From assembly GCF_003970675.1 (NCBI RefSeq), contig NZ_CP034563.1, positions 997,501 through 1,061,500 of the forward strand: a stretch of 64,000 nucleotides of DNA, in the 5' to 3' direction. Within the stretch, counting starts at the first letter, position 1, and the number at the start of each line of letters is the position of its first letter. The notes beneath the pieces are model-generated. The model was not told the DNA's origin. It saw only the letters and a list, made by a program, of their open reading frames with translations, and did not search any database. This document shows, one piece after another, positions 28,932-37,670 of this stretch. The position numbers and the translations under genes are program-made. Origin of the DNA: Flammeovirga pectinis. GTDB lineage: Bacteria; Bacteroidota; Bacteroidia; Cytophagales; Flammeovirgaceae.

Positions 28932-29237
28932 ATGAAATTTCTATCACTTTACCTACTTTCAATTTGTATGCTTTTAGGCTCACTTTCTTGTTCTATGGCT
29001 GGAGCTAATGAAGGAGTAGAGCCTAAACCAAAAGTATTTATAGTTACAGAAAAATGGAAAGCAGATAAAATAGTTAAGAGTGTTACAAATGCATATCAAG
29101 CTGATATCACTATATCACCAAATAGCTGGGATTCTTCTGCTGATTGGATTTTAGTTGATCAACTGTACAAAGCCGACATGAAAATATTTCTAACCTCTAA
29201 AAGTTATGAGGCAGATTACTTAGTTTTCTTCAAATAA
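28932..29237 (+). CDS. Small DUF6150-like lipoprotein with A-D repeats
   Basis: The ATG at 28932 gives 101 residues with a lipoprotein signal (LLSICMLLGSLSC). An upstream in-frame TTG at 28887 would add 15 residues ahead of the signal and is rejected. The mature protein repeats an aromatic-x-A-D pattern (WKADKIV, YQADITI, YKADMKI, YEADYLV) alternating with beta-strand residues. This resembles what I recall of DUF6150, a family without known function. It is a single-gene unit. Confidence 0.7.
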   Translation: MKFLSLYLLSICMLLGSLSCSMAGANEGVEPKPKVFIVTEKWKADKIVKSVTNAYQADITISPNSWDSSADWILVDQLYKADMKIFLTSKSYEADYLVFFK

Positions 29238-29393
29238 TTATTAATTGACATTTGTTAGTAATTAATCCTCTAATTTATAAAACCTTGATATCTTAATCAA
29301 AATCAAAGGTTTATTAAAGTGTGTTAGATAACATTGTATAAACGACTGGTTTAAGTGTAAATTTTCCTTTTTTAATAATTCATTTTTTACAAT

Positions 29394-29401
29394 CATATTT
29401 G
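29394..29401 (+). promoter_or_regulatory. Candidate -7 element for the Tsx-like gene
   Basis: CATATTTG fits the Bacteroidota TAnnTTTG -7 box at seven of eight positions and lies 92 bp upstream of the ATG at 29494, implying a leader of roughly 85-90 nt. No known riboswitch is recognised in that leader. Confidence 0.35.
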
Positions 29402-29493
29402 CAGCGCAATGTTAGATGTATTGGCGATTACCATCTGCTTGCCCATTCGGAAAAATTCTGAATGATTTAAAAAACGTCCTACTTATAATTACA

Positions 29494-30317
29494 ATGGTTT
29501 CAAAGAAACTCTTACTACCTATCTTTTTGATGGTTAGCTTGTTGGCATCTCAAAATACACAAGCACAAAATTACTCAAGTACTTTTATTGAGTACGCATA
29601 CGGTTGGAATAATACTGACTACATGACGGGTACAAACCCAAAAAATGGGGAATGAATCTTTTTACATTAGACCATACTACTGTTACTAAATGGGGTGGTG
29701 TATATGGATTTGTAAACTTTATGGGAGCACCAGATGGTTTCTATACAACAGGTTTTTATAACGAGATTCCAGATGAGAGTGCTGGAAATTACAGATTGTA
29801 TTCTGAAGTATCTCCTTGGGTCAGTTTATCTGGTGTTACAGGTCAAGATTTTTCTTTTGGTCCTGTCGCAGATGTTTCTGTAGATGGTCAAATAAACTTT
29901 GGTAATGGTTACGCTGCTGGTTTAGCTGGTTTAGGCTTTACTTTTAAGGCACCTAAAGATGGCTTCTTAAAATTATCTGCTTATTGGAGAACTGATAATA
30001 TTAAAGAAAATGCAGTTCAATTTACAGGTGTATTTGATTTACCAATTTGGAGGAAAGCTGGTTTTAGAATTCAAGGATTCTTCGATCTTATTCCACAAGC
30101 TACAAATAGAGCGGCATTTGGTAGTACAGATCTTGGTGCTGATTTTATTTCTCAAACAAGATTTCTTTTTGATGTAGGTAGAAATACTATATTTAAGAAC
30201 GATGCTAACTCTAAGTTTGAAATTGGATGTGATATTTACATGCACTTCAATAAAGATTTAGCAGAGAATAACGCGAGTGCTTTTGTACCTCAACCATGTG
30301 TGCGTTTAACGTTCTAA
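29494..30317 (+). pseudogene. Tsx-like/DUF5020-like nucleoside outer-membrane porin, interrupted by a -1 frameshift
   Basis: The first frame (from ATG 29494) encodes a signal peptide (LLLPIFLMVSLLASQ) and the first strand (STFIEYAYGW), then stops with TGA at 29653-29655. The -1 frame continues with MNLFTLDHTTV, KWGGVYGFVNFMGAP and a run of beta strands to residue F at 30317, ending in an aromatic residue as outer-membrane barrels do. Neither part works alone: one has only the signal, the other only the barrel. The junction lies in a run of six A at 29640-29645. Likely causes are a sequencing error or a true mutation; recoding at A-AAA-AAT is possible. A nucleoside pore would fit the purine permease downstream. 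Confidence 0.72.
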
Positions 30318-30361
30318 TTCTATTTCCCCTAACATTATCAATCAAAATTTTAGGAATTGAA

Positions 30362-30390
30362 ATGTAAAATGATCGCCATTTATTTTACAT
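30362..30390. repeat. Inverted repeat upstream of the purine permease
   Basis: Two perfect 9-bp arms (atgtaaaat and attttacat) are separated by 11 bp and end 19 bp before the permease ATG. There is no T tract, so it is more likely an operator or leader hairpin than a terminator. Confidence 0.45.
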
Positions 30391-30409
30391 AAATTCAATA
30401 TATTACAAT

Positions 30410-31705
30410 ATGAATTTCTTAAACAAAGCTTTTAAGCTTGATCAACATAACACTACAGTAAGCAAAGAATTTATAGGTGGTCTAACAACTTTCCTAACTA
30501 TGGCTTACATCATCTTTGTTAACCCTGATATATTAAGTCAGACGGGTATGGACAAAGAAGCATTATTTACAGTTACTTTGTTAGCCAGTATTGTAGGTAC
30601 ATTATTAGCTGCTTTTTGGGGTAAAATGCCTTTTGCAATGGCTCCAGGAATGGGACTAAATGCGTTTTTTACATATACAATTGTAATGGGTGCAGGTGTT
30701 CCTTGGGAAACTGCATTGGGAATTGTATTTATATCTGGCGTTGCGTTTGTGGTTCTTACTTTTTTAGGAGTCAGAGAAAAGATTGCGAATGCTATTCCTT
30801 TGTCATTAAGAATTAGTGTAACAGCTGGTATTGGCTTGTTTATTACGTTTATTGGCATGAAAAACATGGGATTAATTGTTGATCACCCTGCAACATTAGT
30901 AACCTTAGGAAAGTTTACACCTCAGTTGATATTGGCAATGATAGGCTTTATTATTACAGCTTATTTAGAATATAAAAAAGTAACTGGCGGTATCTTAATC
31001 GGTATTTTGTTTATCACTTTATCAAGCATTTTGATGGGTTACGTTTCTTTACCATCAAGTTTAATAAGTACACCTCCATCAATAGAGCCTGTATTTATGA
31101 AATTAGACATTATGGGTGCTTTAAAGTTTGCATTTATTGGACCTATTTTTTCTTTCATGTTTGTTGATTTATTCGATTCATTGTCAACAATTATAGCATG
31201 TTCTAACCAAGCAGGTTTAACAAAGAAAGACGGTACAGTTCCTAACTTAGAAAAGATTTTAGAAGCAGATGCAGCAACAACGGTAGTTGGTGCAGTGTTG
31301 GGTACCTCTACAACAACAATATTTATAGAATCGGCTTCGGGCATTGCAAGTGGAGCACGTACAGGTTTAGCTTCTGTATTTACAGCGTTATTAATGGGTG
31401 GATGTTTATTTTTCTCTCCATTGGCTACAATAGTACCTTCTTACGCTACTGCACCTGCTTTACTTATGGTAGGAGTGTATATGTTCTCAAATATCAAACA
31501 GATTAAATTTGATAACATGTTAACATCAGTACCATCATTTCTTACAATTATAATGATGCCACTAACATATTCAATTTCTATGGGAATTACATTTGGGTTC
31601 TTATCGTATGTTATTTTGAATATCTTGGGAGGTAAAGCTAAAGAGTTACCTATAACAATGTATGTTATCGGCTTCTTTTCTTTAATCAATTTAATTGTTG
31701 GTTAG
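30410..31705 (+). CDS. NCS2 family purine permease (AzgA/PbuG-like)
   Basis: The 431-residue polytopic protein contains TFLTMAYIIFVNPDILS near the N-terminus, PFAMAPGMGLNAFFTYT and LGTSTTTIFIESASGIASG, all strong marks of AzgA-type adenine/hypoxanthine/guanine transporters. FMFVDLFDSLSTI adds another conserved helix. It imports purine bases across the inner membrane with protons. It follows the Tsx-like porin gene by 92 bp and is closed by a strong terminator, so the two may form a purine-uptake unit. Confidence 0.92.
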   Translation: MNFLNKAFKLDQHNTTVSKEFIGGLTTFLTMAYIIFVNPDILSQTGMDKEALFTVTLLASIVGTLLAAFWGKMPFAMAPGMGLNAFFTYTIVMGAGVPWETALGIVFISGVAFVVLTFLGVREKIANAIPLSLRISVTAGIGLFITFIGMKNMGLIVDHPATLVTLGKFTPQLILAMIGFIITAYLEYKKVTGGILIGILFITLSSILMGYVSLPSSLISTPPSIEPVFMKLDIMGALKFAFIGPIFSFMFVDLFDSLSTIIACSNQAGLTKKDGTVPNLEKILEADAATTVVGAVLGTSTTTIFIESASGIASGARTGLASVFTALLMGGCLFFSPLATIVPSYATAPALLMVGVYMFSNIKQIKFDNMLTSVPSFLTIIMMPLTYSISMGITFGFLSYVILNILGGKAKELPITMYVIGFFSLINLIVG

Positions 31706-31760
31706 AAGCAAGTGTTTATCATTTGATTTATTAGAACAACACTACTTATATATATATAAA

Positions 31761-31792
31761 AGAGTTATCCTTCGGGCTAGCTCTTTTTTTTT
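31761..31792 (+). terminator. Terminator with UUCG loop after the purine permease
   Basis: AGAGTTATCC (31761-31770) pairs with GGCTAGCTCT (31775-31784) around a TTCG tetraloop, with one mismatch and one wobble, and is followed by eight T. Confidence 0.85.
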
Positions 31793-31880
31793 GAATTACT
31801 AATATTAAACTTCAGGTGCCTATAATTTTGTGTATCTATCCTTAAATACATTTTAATATTATCAAAAAAGGACTATTTTA

Positions 31881-31892
31881 CATTTCGAAATG
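31881..31892. promoter_or_regulatory. 12-bp perfect palindrome upstream of the DUF5362-like gene
   Basis: CATTTCGAAATG is a perfect palindrome 28 bp before the ATG. It could be an operator, but such short AT-rich palindromes also occur by chance. Confidence 0.25.
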
Positions 31893-31919
31893 AATTATTT
31901 ACACTAACAATTTATCTTA

Positions 31920-32363
31920 ATGTCAACTTTTGAAGAAACTAACAGTGCTCCAAATCAAAATATTCATATTACAATAAATGCGTTTAACTATTTAAAAGAA
32001 GTACAAAAATGGACTTACTTCTTTTCAATTTTAGGGTTTATAGGCATTGGTGCTATACTAATTGCAGCAATTGTTATAGGTTTCACGGCACCAACAAAAT
32101 ATGCAGATCAATCAATTTTTGTTGTAATTGGATATATCATTATGTCAATTATTTATATCTTTCCCGTAAGGTACCTTTTTGGTTTTTCAAGAAAGCTTAA
32201 ACGTGCTTTATTATCAGAAGATGAGGAACAATTAGAATTGTCGTTTAAAAATTTAAAATCGCACTTTAAATTTGTAGGTGTGGTTACTATATTAATGATG
32301 TGTTTCTACGGTTTCATTTTTATAATTTCCTTATTAGGAGTTTTTCATGGTTTTTCTTTATAA
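31920..32363 (+). CDS. Small membrane protein, DUF5362-like
   Basis: The 147-residue product has a cytoplasmic N-terminus, then YLKEVQKWTYFFSILGFIGI leading into three hydrophobic segments (about 38-62, 72-92, 118-142). FGFSRKLKRALLSEDEEQLELSFKNLKSHFKF lies between the last two in pieces that match what I recall of DUF5362. No function is known. It ends 2 bp before the amidohydrolase start, so they are probably co-transcribed. Confidence 0.7.
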   Translation: MSTFEETNSAPNQNIHITINAFNYLKEVQKWTYFFSILGFIGIGAILIAAIVIGFTAPTKYADQSIFVVIGYIIMSIIYIFPVRYLFGFSRKLKRALLSEDEEQLELSFKNLKSHFKFVGVVTILMMCFYGFIFIISLLGVFHGFSL

Positions 32364-32365
32364 AT

Positions 32366-34021
32366 ATGTCTTTATTTCAACGTTATTCTTTTTATAAGTT
32401 ACTACTATTTCTAGGTATCTTTTTGATGTCTTGTGATCCGAATGGATTCAAAGAAAAAGCAGATCACATCTATTACAATGGACATGTGTATACAGTGGAT
32501 AATGACTTTACTACTGTAGAGGCATTTGCTGTAAAAGACGAAGAAATTTTAGCAGTAGGCACTACAATAGATATTCTTAAAAATTATACATCCAAAGATC
32601 AAGTTGATCTAAATGAGAAATTTATTTACCCAGGATTTATTGATGCCCATTCGCATTTCTTTTGGTTAGCAGAGGGTTTAAATAATGTTGACCTTTCTAA
32701 TACAAACTCATGGGAAGAAGTAATTAAAGTTTTAAAAGAAGAAAACAAAAAAACACCTAAAGATGTAATTATAGGCTATGGTTGGGATAACACAAAATGG
32801 ATCAATAAACGTTTTCCAACAAAAGGAGTATTAGATAAATATTTTAAGGATACTCCTGTAATATTATCAAGAATTGATGGACATGCAATGTGGGTAAATT
32901 CTAAAGTACTAGAATTAGCAGAAATCACAAACGAAACAGATGTTCAAGGAGGTGAAATTGTAAAATATAAAGGTGAACCCACCGGAATATTAGTGGATAA
33001 TGCAATGGAATTTGTTAATAATCTAGCTTTAGGTAAAGTAACAAGAGATGAAATCCCTTCGCTAATTTTAGAAGCACAAGATTCTTGTTTTAAAGTAGGA
33101 TTAACGGGCGTAAGTGATTTTGGTTATATAGAACACCCAACACTCATGTTATATGATTCTCTTTATAAAGAAGGGGAATTGAAAATACATAATTATGCTA
33201 TGTTAGATGCCTCTTTAGATGGTGTAGATTATATGTTATCAGAAAGTTATATTGAGAATGAAGAATTTCCTAGAGCAATAAAAATACGAGGTGATGGGGC
33301 ATTAGGCTCAAGAGGAGCATGTTTATTATCACCTTACAAGGATAAGAAAAATGCATTCGGGCAGATGGTGCTTACATCTGATAAAATAAGAGAGATTTCT
33401 AAAATAGCATTTGATAAAGAATTTCAAGTGTGCGTTCATGCAATAGGAGATTCTACGAATAGAGAAGTTTTAAAGATTTTTTCAGAATTATTAGAACATA
33501 ATAATGATAGAAGATGGAGAGTAGAACATGCTCAAATAGTTAATCCTGAAGATGTTTTTTATTTTAAAAATTATTCTATTATTCCATCTGTTCAACCAAC
33601 TCATGCAACATCAGATATGGATTTTGCCATTGACAGATTAGGGGAGAAAAGAATTCAACATTCATACACATTCCAAACTTTATTAAATCAAAATAATTGG
33701 TTGCCTTTAGGAACAGATTTCCCTGTAGAACCAATCAATCCTTTGTACACATTTTATGCTGCAGTGGCTAGAAAAGACAGAAATGGTTTACCAGAACAAG
33801 GATTTCAAATTAAAGAAGCTTTAACTAGGCAGCAAGCATTAAGAGGTATGACGAGTTGGGCTGCAAAAGCACAGTTTATGGAAGATAGAATTGGTAGTAT
33901 TGAAGAAGGTAAAGAAGCTGATTTTATTATTTTAGATCAAGATATTATGGAAATTGATATTAATAAGGTTCTTGAAGTTAAAGTTCTGAATACGTATATA
34001 AAAGGGAATAAAGTGTATTAA
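32366..34021 (+). CDS. Amidohydrolase family lipoprotein (YtcJ-like)
   Basis: The ATG at 32366 gives 551 residues starting with a lipoprotein signal (LLLFLGIFLMSC). A longer frame starting at 32300 overlaps the previous gene and is rejected. The metal-dependent hydrolase core is visible: GFIDAHSHFFWL with the HxH ligands, GYGWDNTKW, ISRIDGHAMWVNS in the form LSRIDGHAMWVNS, VHAIGDSTNREV, RVEHAQIV and GTDFPVEPINPLYTF. EGKEADFIILDQD closes the fold. YtcJ-like enzymes hydrolyse amide-type bonds with unknown substrates. It is anchored outside the cytoplasm, which is somewhat unusual for amidohydrolases but common in Bacteroidota. Confidence 0.88.
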   Translation: MSLFQRYSFYKLLLFLGIFLMSCDPNGFKEKADHIYYNGHVYTVDNDFTTVEAFAVKDEEILAVGTTIDILKNYTSKDQVDLNEKFIYPGFIDAHSHFFWLAEGLNNVDLSNTNSWEEVIKVLKEENKKTPKDVIIGYGWDNTKWINKRFPTKGVLDKYFKDTPVILSRIDGHAMWVNSKVLELAEITNETDVQGGEIVKYKGEPTGILVDNAMEFVNNLALGKVTRDEIPSLILEAQDSCFKVGLTGVSDFGYIEHPTLMLYDSLYKEGELKIHNYAMLDASLDGVDYMLSESYIENEEFPRAIKIRGDGALGSRGACLLSPYKDKKNAFGQMVLTSDKIREISKIAFDKEFQVCVHAIGDSTNREVLKIFSELLEHNNDRRWRVEHAQIVNPEDVFYFKNYSIIPSVQPTHATSDMDFAIDRLGEKRIQHSYTFQTLLNQNNWLPLGTDFPVEPINPLYTFYAAVARKDRNGLPEQGFQIKEALTRQQALRGMTSWAAKAQFMEDRIGSIEEGKEADFIILDQDIMEIDINKVLEVKVLNTYIKGNKVY

Positions 34022-34023
34022 AA

Positions 34024-34047
34024 AAGAACTCAACTAGGAGTTCTTTC
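34024..34047. terminator. Bidirectional terminator between convergent genes
   Basis: AAAGAACTC and GAGTTCTTT form a perfect 9-bp stem with a 6-nt loop, A-rich on the left and T-rich on the right, between convergent stop codons. Confidence 0.75.
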
Positions 34048-34051
34048 TTTA

Positions 34052-34654
34052 TTATTTTGTTTTGTACATAATACCTGCTTCAACCTCAGTATCTAGATAG
34101 TTTTCTGGAGGTGGAATTGGACAAGCATAACCTTCGGCATATGCACAATAAGGATTATAGGCTTTATTAAAGTCAATAATCATTGTATTTCCTTCAGGAA
34201 TACTAATTTCTATATATCTACCAGCACCGTATGTAGTTTTACTGTTTGTTTTATCCGTAAAAGGTAAGAACAAATAATCTTTGTATTGTTCCATCTTTCT
34301 TAAACGATGGCTTTGGTATACATACAGTTGGTACTCTTTACCTTTTAATGTAAACGTAATTTTACCGTATTTTTCGTAGGTAGGTTTACTAGTAGAAGAG
34401 GTTTCCATTTTAAATGGAATAGCATCGTTTATTCTTTCAAATTCAGCTTCAACTTTGTACGTTTCATCAATATTAAAGAAAGTATGTGCTTTAAATTTTA
34501 AACGGTCTTTTCTAGAAAGTGGACTCTCATCTTTATCTTTATATTCTGTATTTAATTCTTCCTGATAGGATTTAATTTCTTCAATATACGTTTGTGCGTA
34601 AATAAACGAACTAAAAAATAATAGAATTAGAACTGTGTTTAAAAATTTTGACAT
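34052..34654 (-). CDS. DUF1684 family exported protein
   Basis: The 200-residue product has a signal peptide (FLNTVLILLFFSSFIYAQ) and a SYQEELNTEYKDKDESPL start. LSRKDRLKF is followed by hydrophobic strands. The signature C-terminus is IDFNKAYNPYCAYAEGYACP, then PPPENYLDTEVEAG, the conserved tail of DUF1684. The family is widespread in Bacteroidota and of unknown function. It is a single gene, convergent with the amidohydrolase. Confidence 0.9.
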   Translation of the reverse strand: MSKFLNTVLILLFFSSFIYAQTYIEEIKSYQEELNTEYKDKDESPLSRKDRLKFKAHTFFNIDETYKVEAEFERINDAIPFKMETSSTSKPTYEKYGKITFTLKGKEYQLYVYQSHRLRKMEQYKDYLFLPFTDKTNSKTTYGAGRYIEISIPEGNTMIIDFNKAYNPYCAYAEGYACPIPPPENYLDTEVEAGIMYKTK

Positions 34655-34824
34655 CTATGTATATATTTTGATCTATTACGAAGTACTCTTTTTTTTAATT
34701 AGAATACAAGATTATCTATTTTAATAGTCTTAAAAACTAATCATAATCGTCACTATTTCATTAAATAGTTGCCAAATATTAAATCAAAAACTAATTTTAA
34801 ACTAATAATTAACTACTAAGTTGA

Positions 34825-35985
34825 ATGAACATAAAAACGATTAAAATAAAACCTATACTAATTGCACTCCTCTGTTTATTTCATCTAGAAATATTTGGAC
34901 AAGTTTCATCAGATACGCTAACTGATAAAAATGTAGTTGATAAGATTATAGATGTAATAACCTACGATGCAAAGAAGTTTACTACGGTTACCTATCCTAT
35001 GGCTGGTTATAGTGAACAAGAAGGATTTTCTATAGGTGTTATGCCCGTTTTTACATTTAAGGATAAGAAAGAAAAGGAGCATATTAAAAGACGTTTTTAT
35101 AGACCGACAACACTAATTCCTTCTGTTATGGTATCTACAAAAGGATTATTTAATGTTGATGCTAGTTTAGTAATGTTCGGGAAAGGAAGATTTAACATGT
35201 ATTTTACAGGTATATATCAATATGTACCTAATACTTTTTATGGGGTTAATAATTTAGCTCCAGCAGATACCTCACAATTTTTTAACAGGAGGTTTTCTAG
35301 TTTTGGAGAGGTTTCTTACGAGTTAACAGAGATTCTCTTTATAGGTATTCGTTATGATATTCAGCAGAACAAAATTGAAGATATACAAGGAGAAATTTTG
35401 AACGATAAAGTTTTAGGTTATGATGGTGGTTTTAGTTTAGGATTGGGGCCAATTTTTAAATTTGATACAAGAGATGATATTGTTTACCCAACAAAAGGAA
35501 GTTTATTAAAAGTTGCTGTAACTACTTATCCAGAGTTTTTTGCCAATGATTACAAGTTTTGGCATTTTTATACCGAGTTTTCTCATTTCTTTTCAGTTAA
35601 GAATGAAAAAAATATTATAGGATTATTTGGAGCATTTCACATGCAAAACGGAGATATTCCTTTTTATTATTTAAATCAGTTAGGTGGTTCTAAAAGACTA
35701 AGAAGTATTGCTCAACCCAATAGATTTATTGATAAAAACTACTACATGGCTCAAGTAGAATACAGAAGAGATATTTGGTGGAGATTAGGTGCTGTCTTAT
35801 TTGCTGGTGCAGGTAATGTATACGGGTCTAATGGTACAAATGCTTTTGAAGAAATAAAATATACTGTTGGGGCAGGATTACGATTTCAGTTAGTGGAAGA
35901 TATGCGCTTAAACTTTAGAATAGATTACGGTTTTGGTAATTACAATCAGAATGGACTTTGGTTAACTACTAGAGAGGCATTTTAG
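34825..35985 (+). CDS. BamA/TamA-like (Omp85) outer-membrane barrel without POTRA domains
   Basis: The 386-residue product has a signal peptide (ILIALLCLFHLEIFGQ) and then goes directly into beta strands. GLGPIFKFDTRDDIVYPTKG is the classic bacterial surface antigen (D15) motif, followed by FYLNQLGGSKRLRS (the lid/LGG motif), QVEYRRDIWWRLGAVLFAGAG and a C-terminal strand ending in F. No POTRA domain fits in the first 80 residues, so it is a short Omp85-type barrel. Its substrate is unknown. It has its own promoter region of about 170 bp. Confidence 0.87.
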   Translation: MNIKTIKIKPILIALLCLFHLEIFGQVSSDTLTDKNVVDKIIDVITYDAKKFTTVTYPMAGYSEQEGFSIGVMPVFTFKDKKEKEHIKRRFYRPTTLIPSVMVSTKGLFNVDASLVMFGKGRFNMYFTGIYQYVPNTFYGVNNLAPADTSQFFNRRFSSFGEVSYELTEILFIGIRYDIQQNKIEDIQGEILNDKVLGYDGGFSLGLGPIFKFDTRDDIVYPTKGSLLKVAVTTYPEFFANDYKFWHFYTEFSHFFSVKNEKNIIGLFGAFHMQNGDIPFYYLNQLGGSKRLRSIAQPNRFIDKNYYMAQVEYRRDIWWRLGAVLFAGAGNVYGSNGTNAFEEIKYTVGAGLRFQLVEDMRLNFRIDYGFGNYNQNGLWLTTREAF

Positions 35986-36200
35986 TATCACTGCCTAATA
36001 ATTGTTTATCAACTATATTTTTAATTCTGCAATCTATTAACTTGCGGAGTTAAATAATTAAAGTATAAACAACGACTTTGTTTATTCGTTGAAAATCAAC
36101 TAGTTTTTCACCTTAAAGCCCAGCCTTAGTCTGCCAAAATAGTTGTATAAGAGAATAAATAAAGGGGAAGGTCTCGTCTGTTTCAATTAAGTTTTATAAG
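35986..36200 (+). other. Leader region upstream of the MATE gene
   Basis: This 215-bp stretch is without a gene. It holds a GTTGAaaaTCAAC mini-hairpin near 36090 and a segment at about 36115-36175 that is richer in G+C than its surroundings (AAAGCCCAGCC, later GGGGAAGG). I could not fit it to any riboswitch I know. Confidence 0.3.
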
Positions 36201-37589
36201 ATGAAAATTCAATTGAAAAGACAATGGGAGAGTTATTCTCCACTTTTTTCTAGCATTCTAAAGTTAGGATGGCCCGTAATTTTAGCCCAAATGGGACAAA
36301 TTTCTGTAGGTATAGTTGATAACATGATTATTGGTCAACTAGGTAGAACACCTTTAGCGGCAGCATCATTTACCAACACAATTTTTAATGTAGTACTCCT
36401 TTTTGGAATGGGTTTTACATTTATTCTTACGCCAAAAATTGGAGAAGCGATTGGTTTAAATAATCCAAAGAAGGCAGTAGAAGCACTAAAAAATAGTTTT
36501 GTAGCAAACGTTTTAATTTGTATTGCATTATTACTAGTTTTAATTGTTTTAAATATTGGAATGCCTTATATGGGTCAACCTTCAGCAATTATCTCAGATA
36601 GTCAGAATTATTTATGGCTACTTGCTTTATCCTTAATTCCGCAAATAATATTTCTTACGTACAAACAATTCTTTGAAGGAGTAGGCGATACTAAAACAGG
36701 AATGAAAATTACACTACTGGGAAATGTAGTAAATATTATAGGCGATTTTATCTTTGTTTTCGGGTTATTCGGAGCACCAAAAATGGGTTTATTAGGTGCA
36801 GGTGTAGGTACTTTATTAGCCAGAATATTTATGGCTTTTGCAGCATATTGGATATTTACATATAGACAACTCTATTCAAAATATGCCGCATTACTTTCTG
36901 AAGTTAAAGTACAAACAGAAGAATTAAAGTTATTTTTTAAGAACGGTATTCCAATGGCGTTTCAGATGTTAATGGAGTCTAGTGCATTTAGTGTTTCTAC
37001 TTTAATGATGGGTTGGGTATCAGAAGTAGGTTTAGCCGCACATCAGGTTGCATTAAGTTTAAGTACTTTGGGGTATATGGTTTATCAAGGAATTGGTTCT
37101 GCAACTGGTATTTTGGTAAGTCAAGAATTTGGACAAAGAAATTTTAAGGAAGTAAATAGAATCACAAATGCTTCTTTAATAATTATAGTAGCCATGTCTA
37201 TAGGAGCAGTTATTTTCTTCTTAACAGGACGATCTTGGATGCCTTATTTATTTACACAGGATGAAGAGGTAATTCATTTTGTTAGAATATTTATCTTTTG
37301 GTTGGCAACCTATCAAACATTTGATGCCATAGAAATAGTATATGCAGGAGCATTAAGAGGATTACACGATTTTAAAGTACCAATGTGGTTAATTTTCTCT
37401 TCGTACTTTATTATAGCTATACCATTTTCTTATTTCTGTGCATTCCATTGGGGGCAAGGTGAAGCTGGTATTTGGATGGGCTTTCCATTAGGACTAGGTA
37501 TAATATGTATATTCTTTGTAAAAAGATTTAAAGATAGATTATCTTTTGTAGAGAAAAATCATATTCAACATTCAAAAAAAATTAGATAA
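36201..37589 (+). CDS. MATE family efflux transporter
   Basis: The 462-residue protein has twelve predicted membrane segments. Marks of the family are LKLGWPVILAQMGQISVGIVDN, the MIIGQLGRTPLAAASF turn, FEGVGDTKTGM after helix 4-5, and a second-half repeat with GLAAHQVALSLS. DinF/NorM-type MATE proteins expel cationic drugs with sodium or protons. The protein is of normal length and probably forms a unit of its own; the WYL regulator gene follows 81 bp later. Confidence 0.92.
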   Translation: MKIQLKRQWESYSPLFSSILKLGWPVILAQMGQISVGIVDNMIIGQLGRTPLAAASFTNTIFNVVLLFGMGFTFILTPKIGEAIGLNNPKKAVEALKNSFVANVLICIALLLVLIVLNIGMPYMGQPSAIISDSQNYLWLLALSLIPQIIFLTYKQFFEGVGDTKTGMKITLLGNVVNIIGDFIFVFGLFGAPKMGLLGAGVGTLLARIFMAFAAYWIFTYRQLYSKYAALLSEVKVQTEELKLFFKNGIPMAFQMLMESSAFSVSTLMMGWVSEVGLAAHQVALSLSTLGYMVYQGIGSATGILVSQEFGQRNFKEVNRITNASLIIIVAMSIGAVIFFLTGRSWMPYLFTQDEEVIHFVRIFIFWLATYQTFDAIEIVYAGALRGLHDFKVPMWLIFSSYFIIAIPFSYFCAFHWGQGEAGIWMGFPLGLGIICIFFVKRFKDRLSFVEKNHIQHSKKIR

Positions 37590-37670
37590 TATGAAGTGAT
37601 AATTTTTAGTGCAGAATATCTGCATTTAAATTATGAATTATTACTTTTAGGTATAAAATAAGTAATTAGT

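Noticed and set aside
29416-29493. Upstream extension of the Tsx-like gene (26 residues)
   Set aside because: The signal peptide begins at the ATG at 29494, and the extension runs through the 5' leader just after a promoter-like element.
29240-29493. Purine riboswitch upstream of the porin/permease pair
   Set aside because: The conserved core of the purine aptamer is not visible. Only a weak hairpin (29279-29312) and a promoter-like box were found.
30538-30867. Open frames on the minus strand inside the purine permease (also 31039-31344 and 31441-31689)
   Set aside because: They mirror a well-conserved permease; the products have no family features.
31741-31760. Alternating TA tract
   Set aside because: A short simple repeat adjoining a terminator; no sign of further function.
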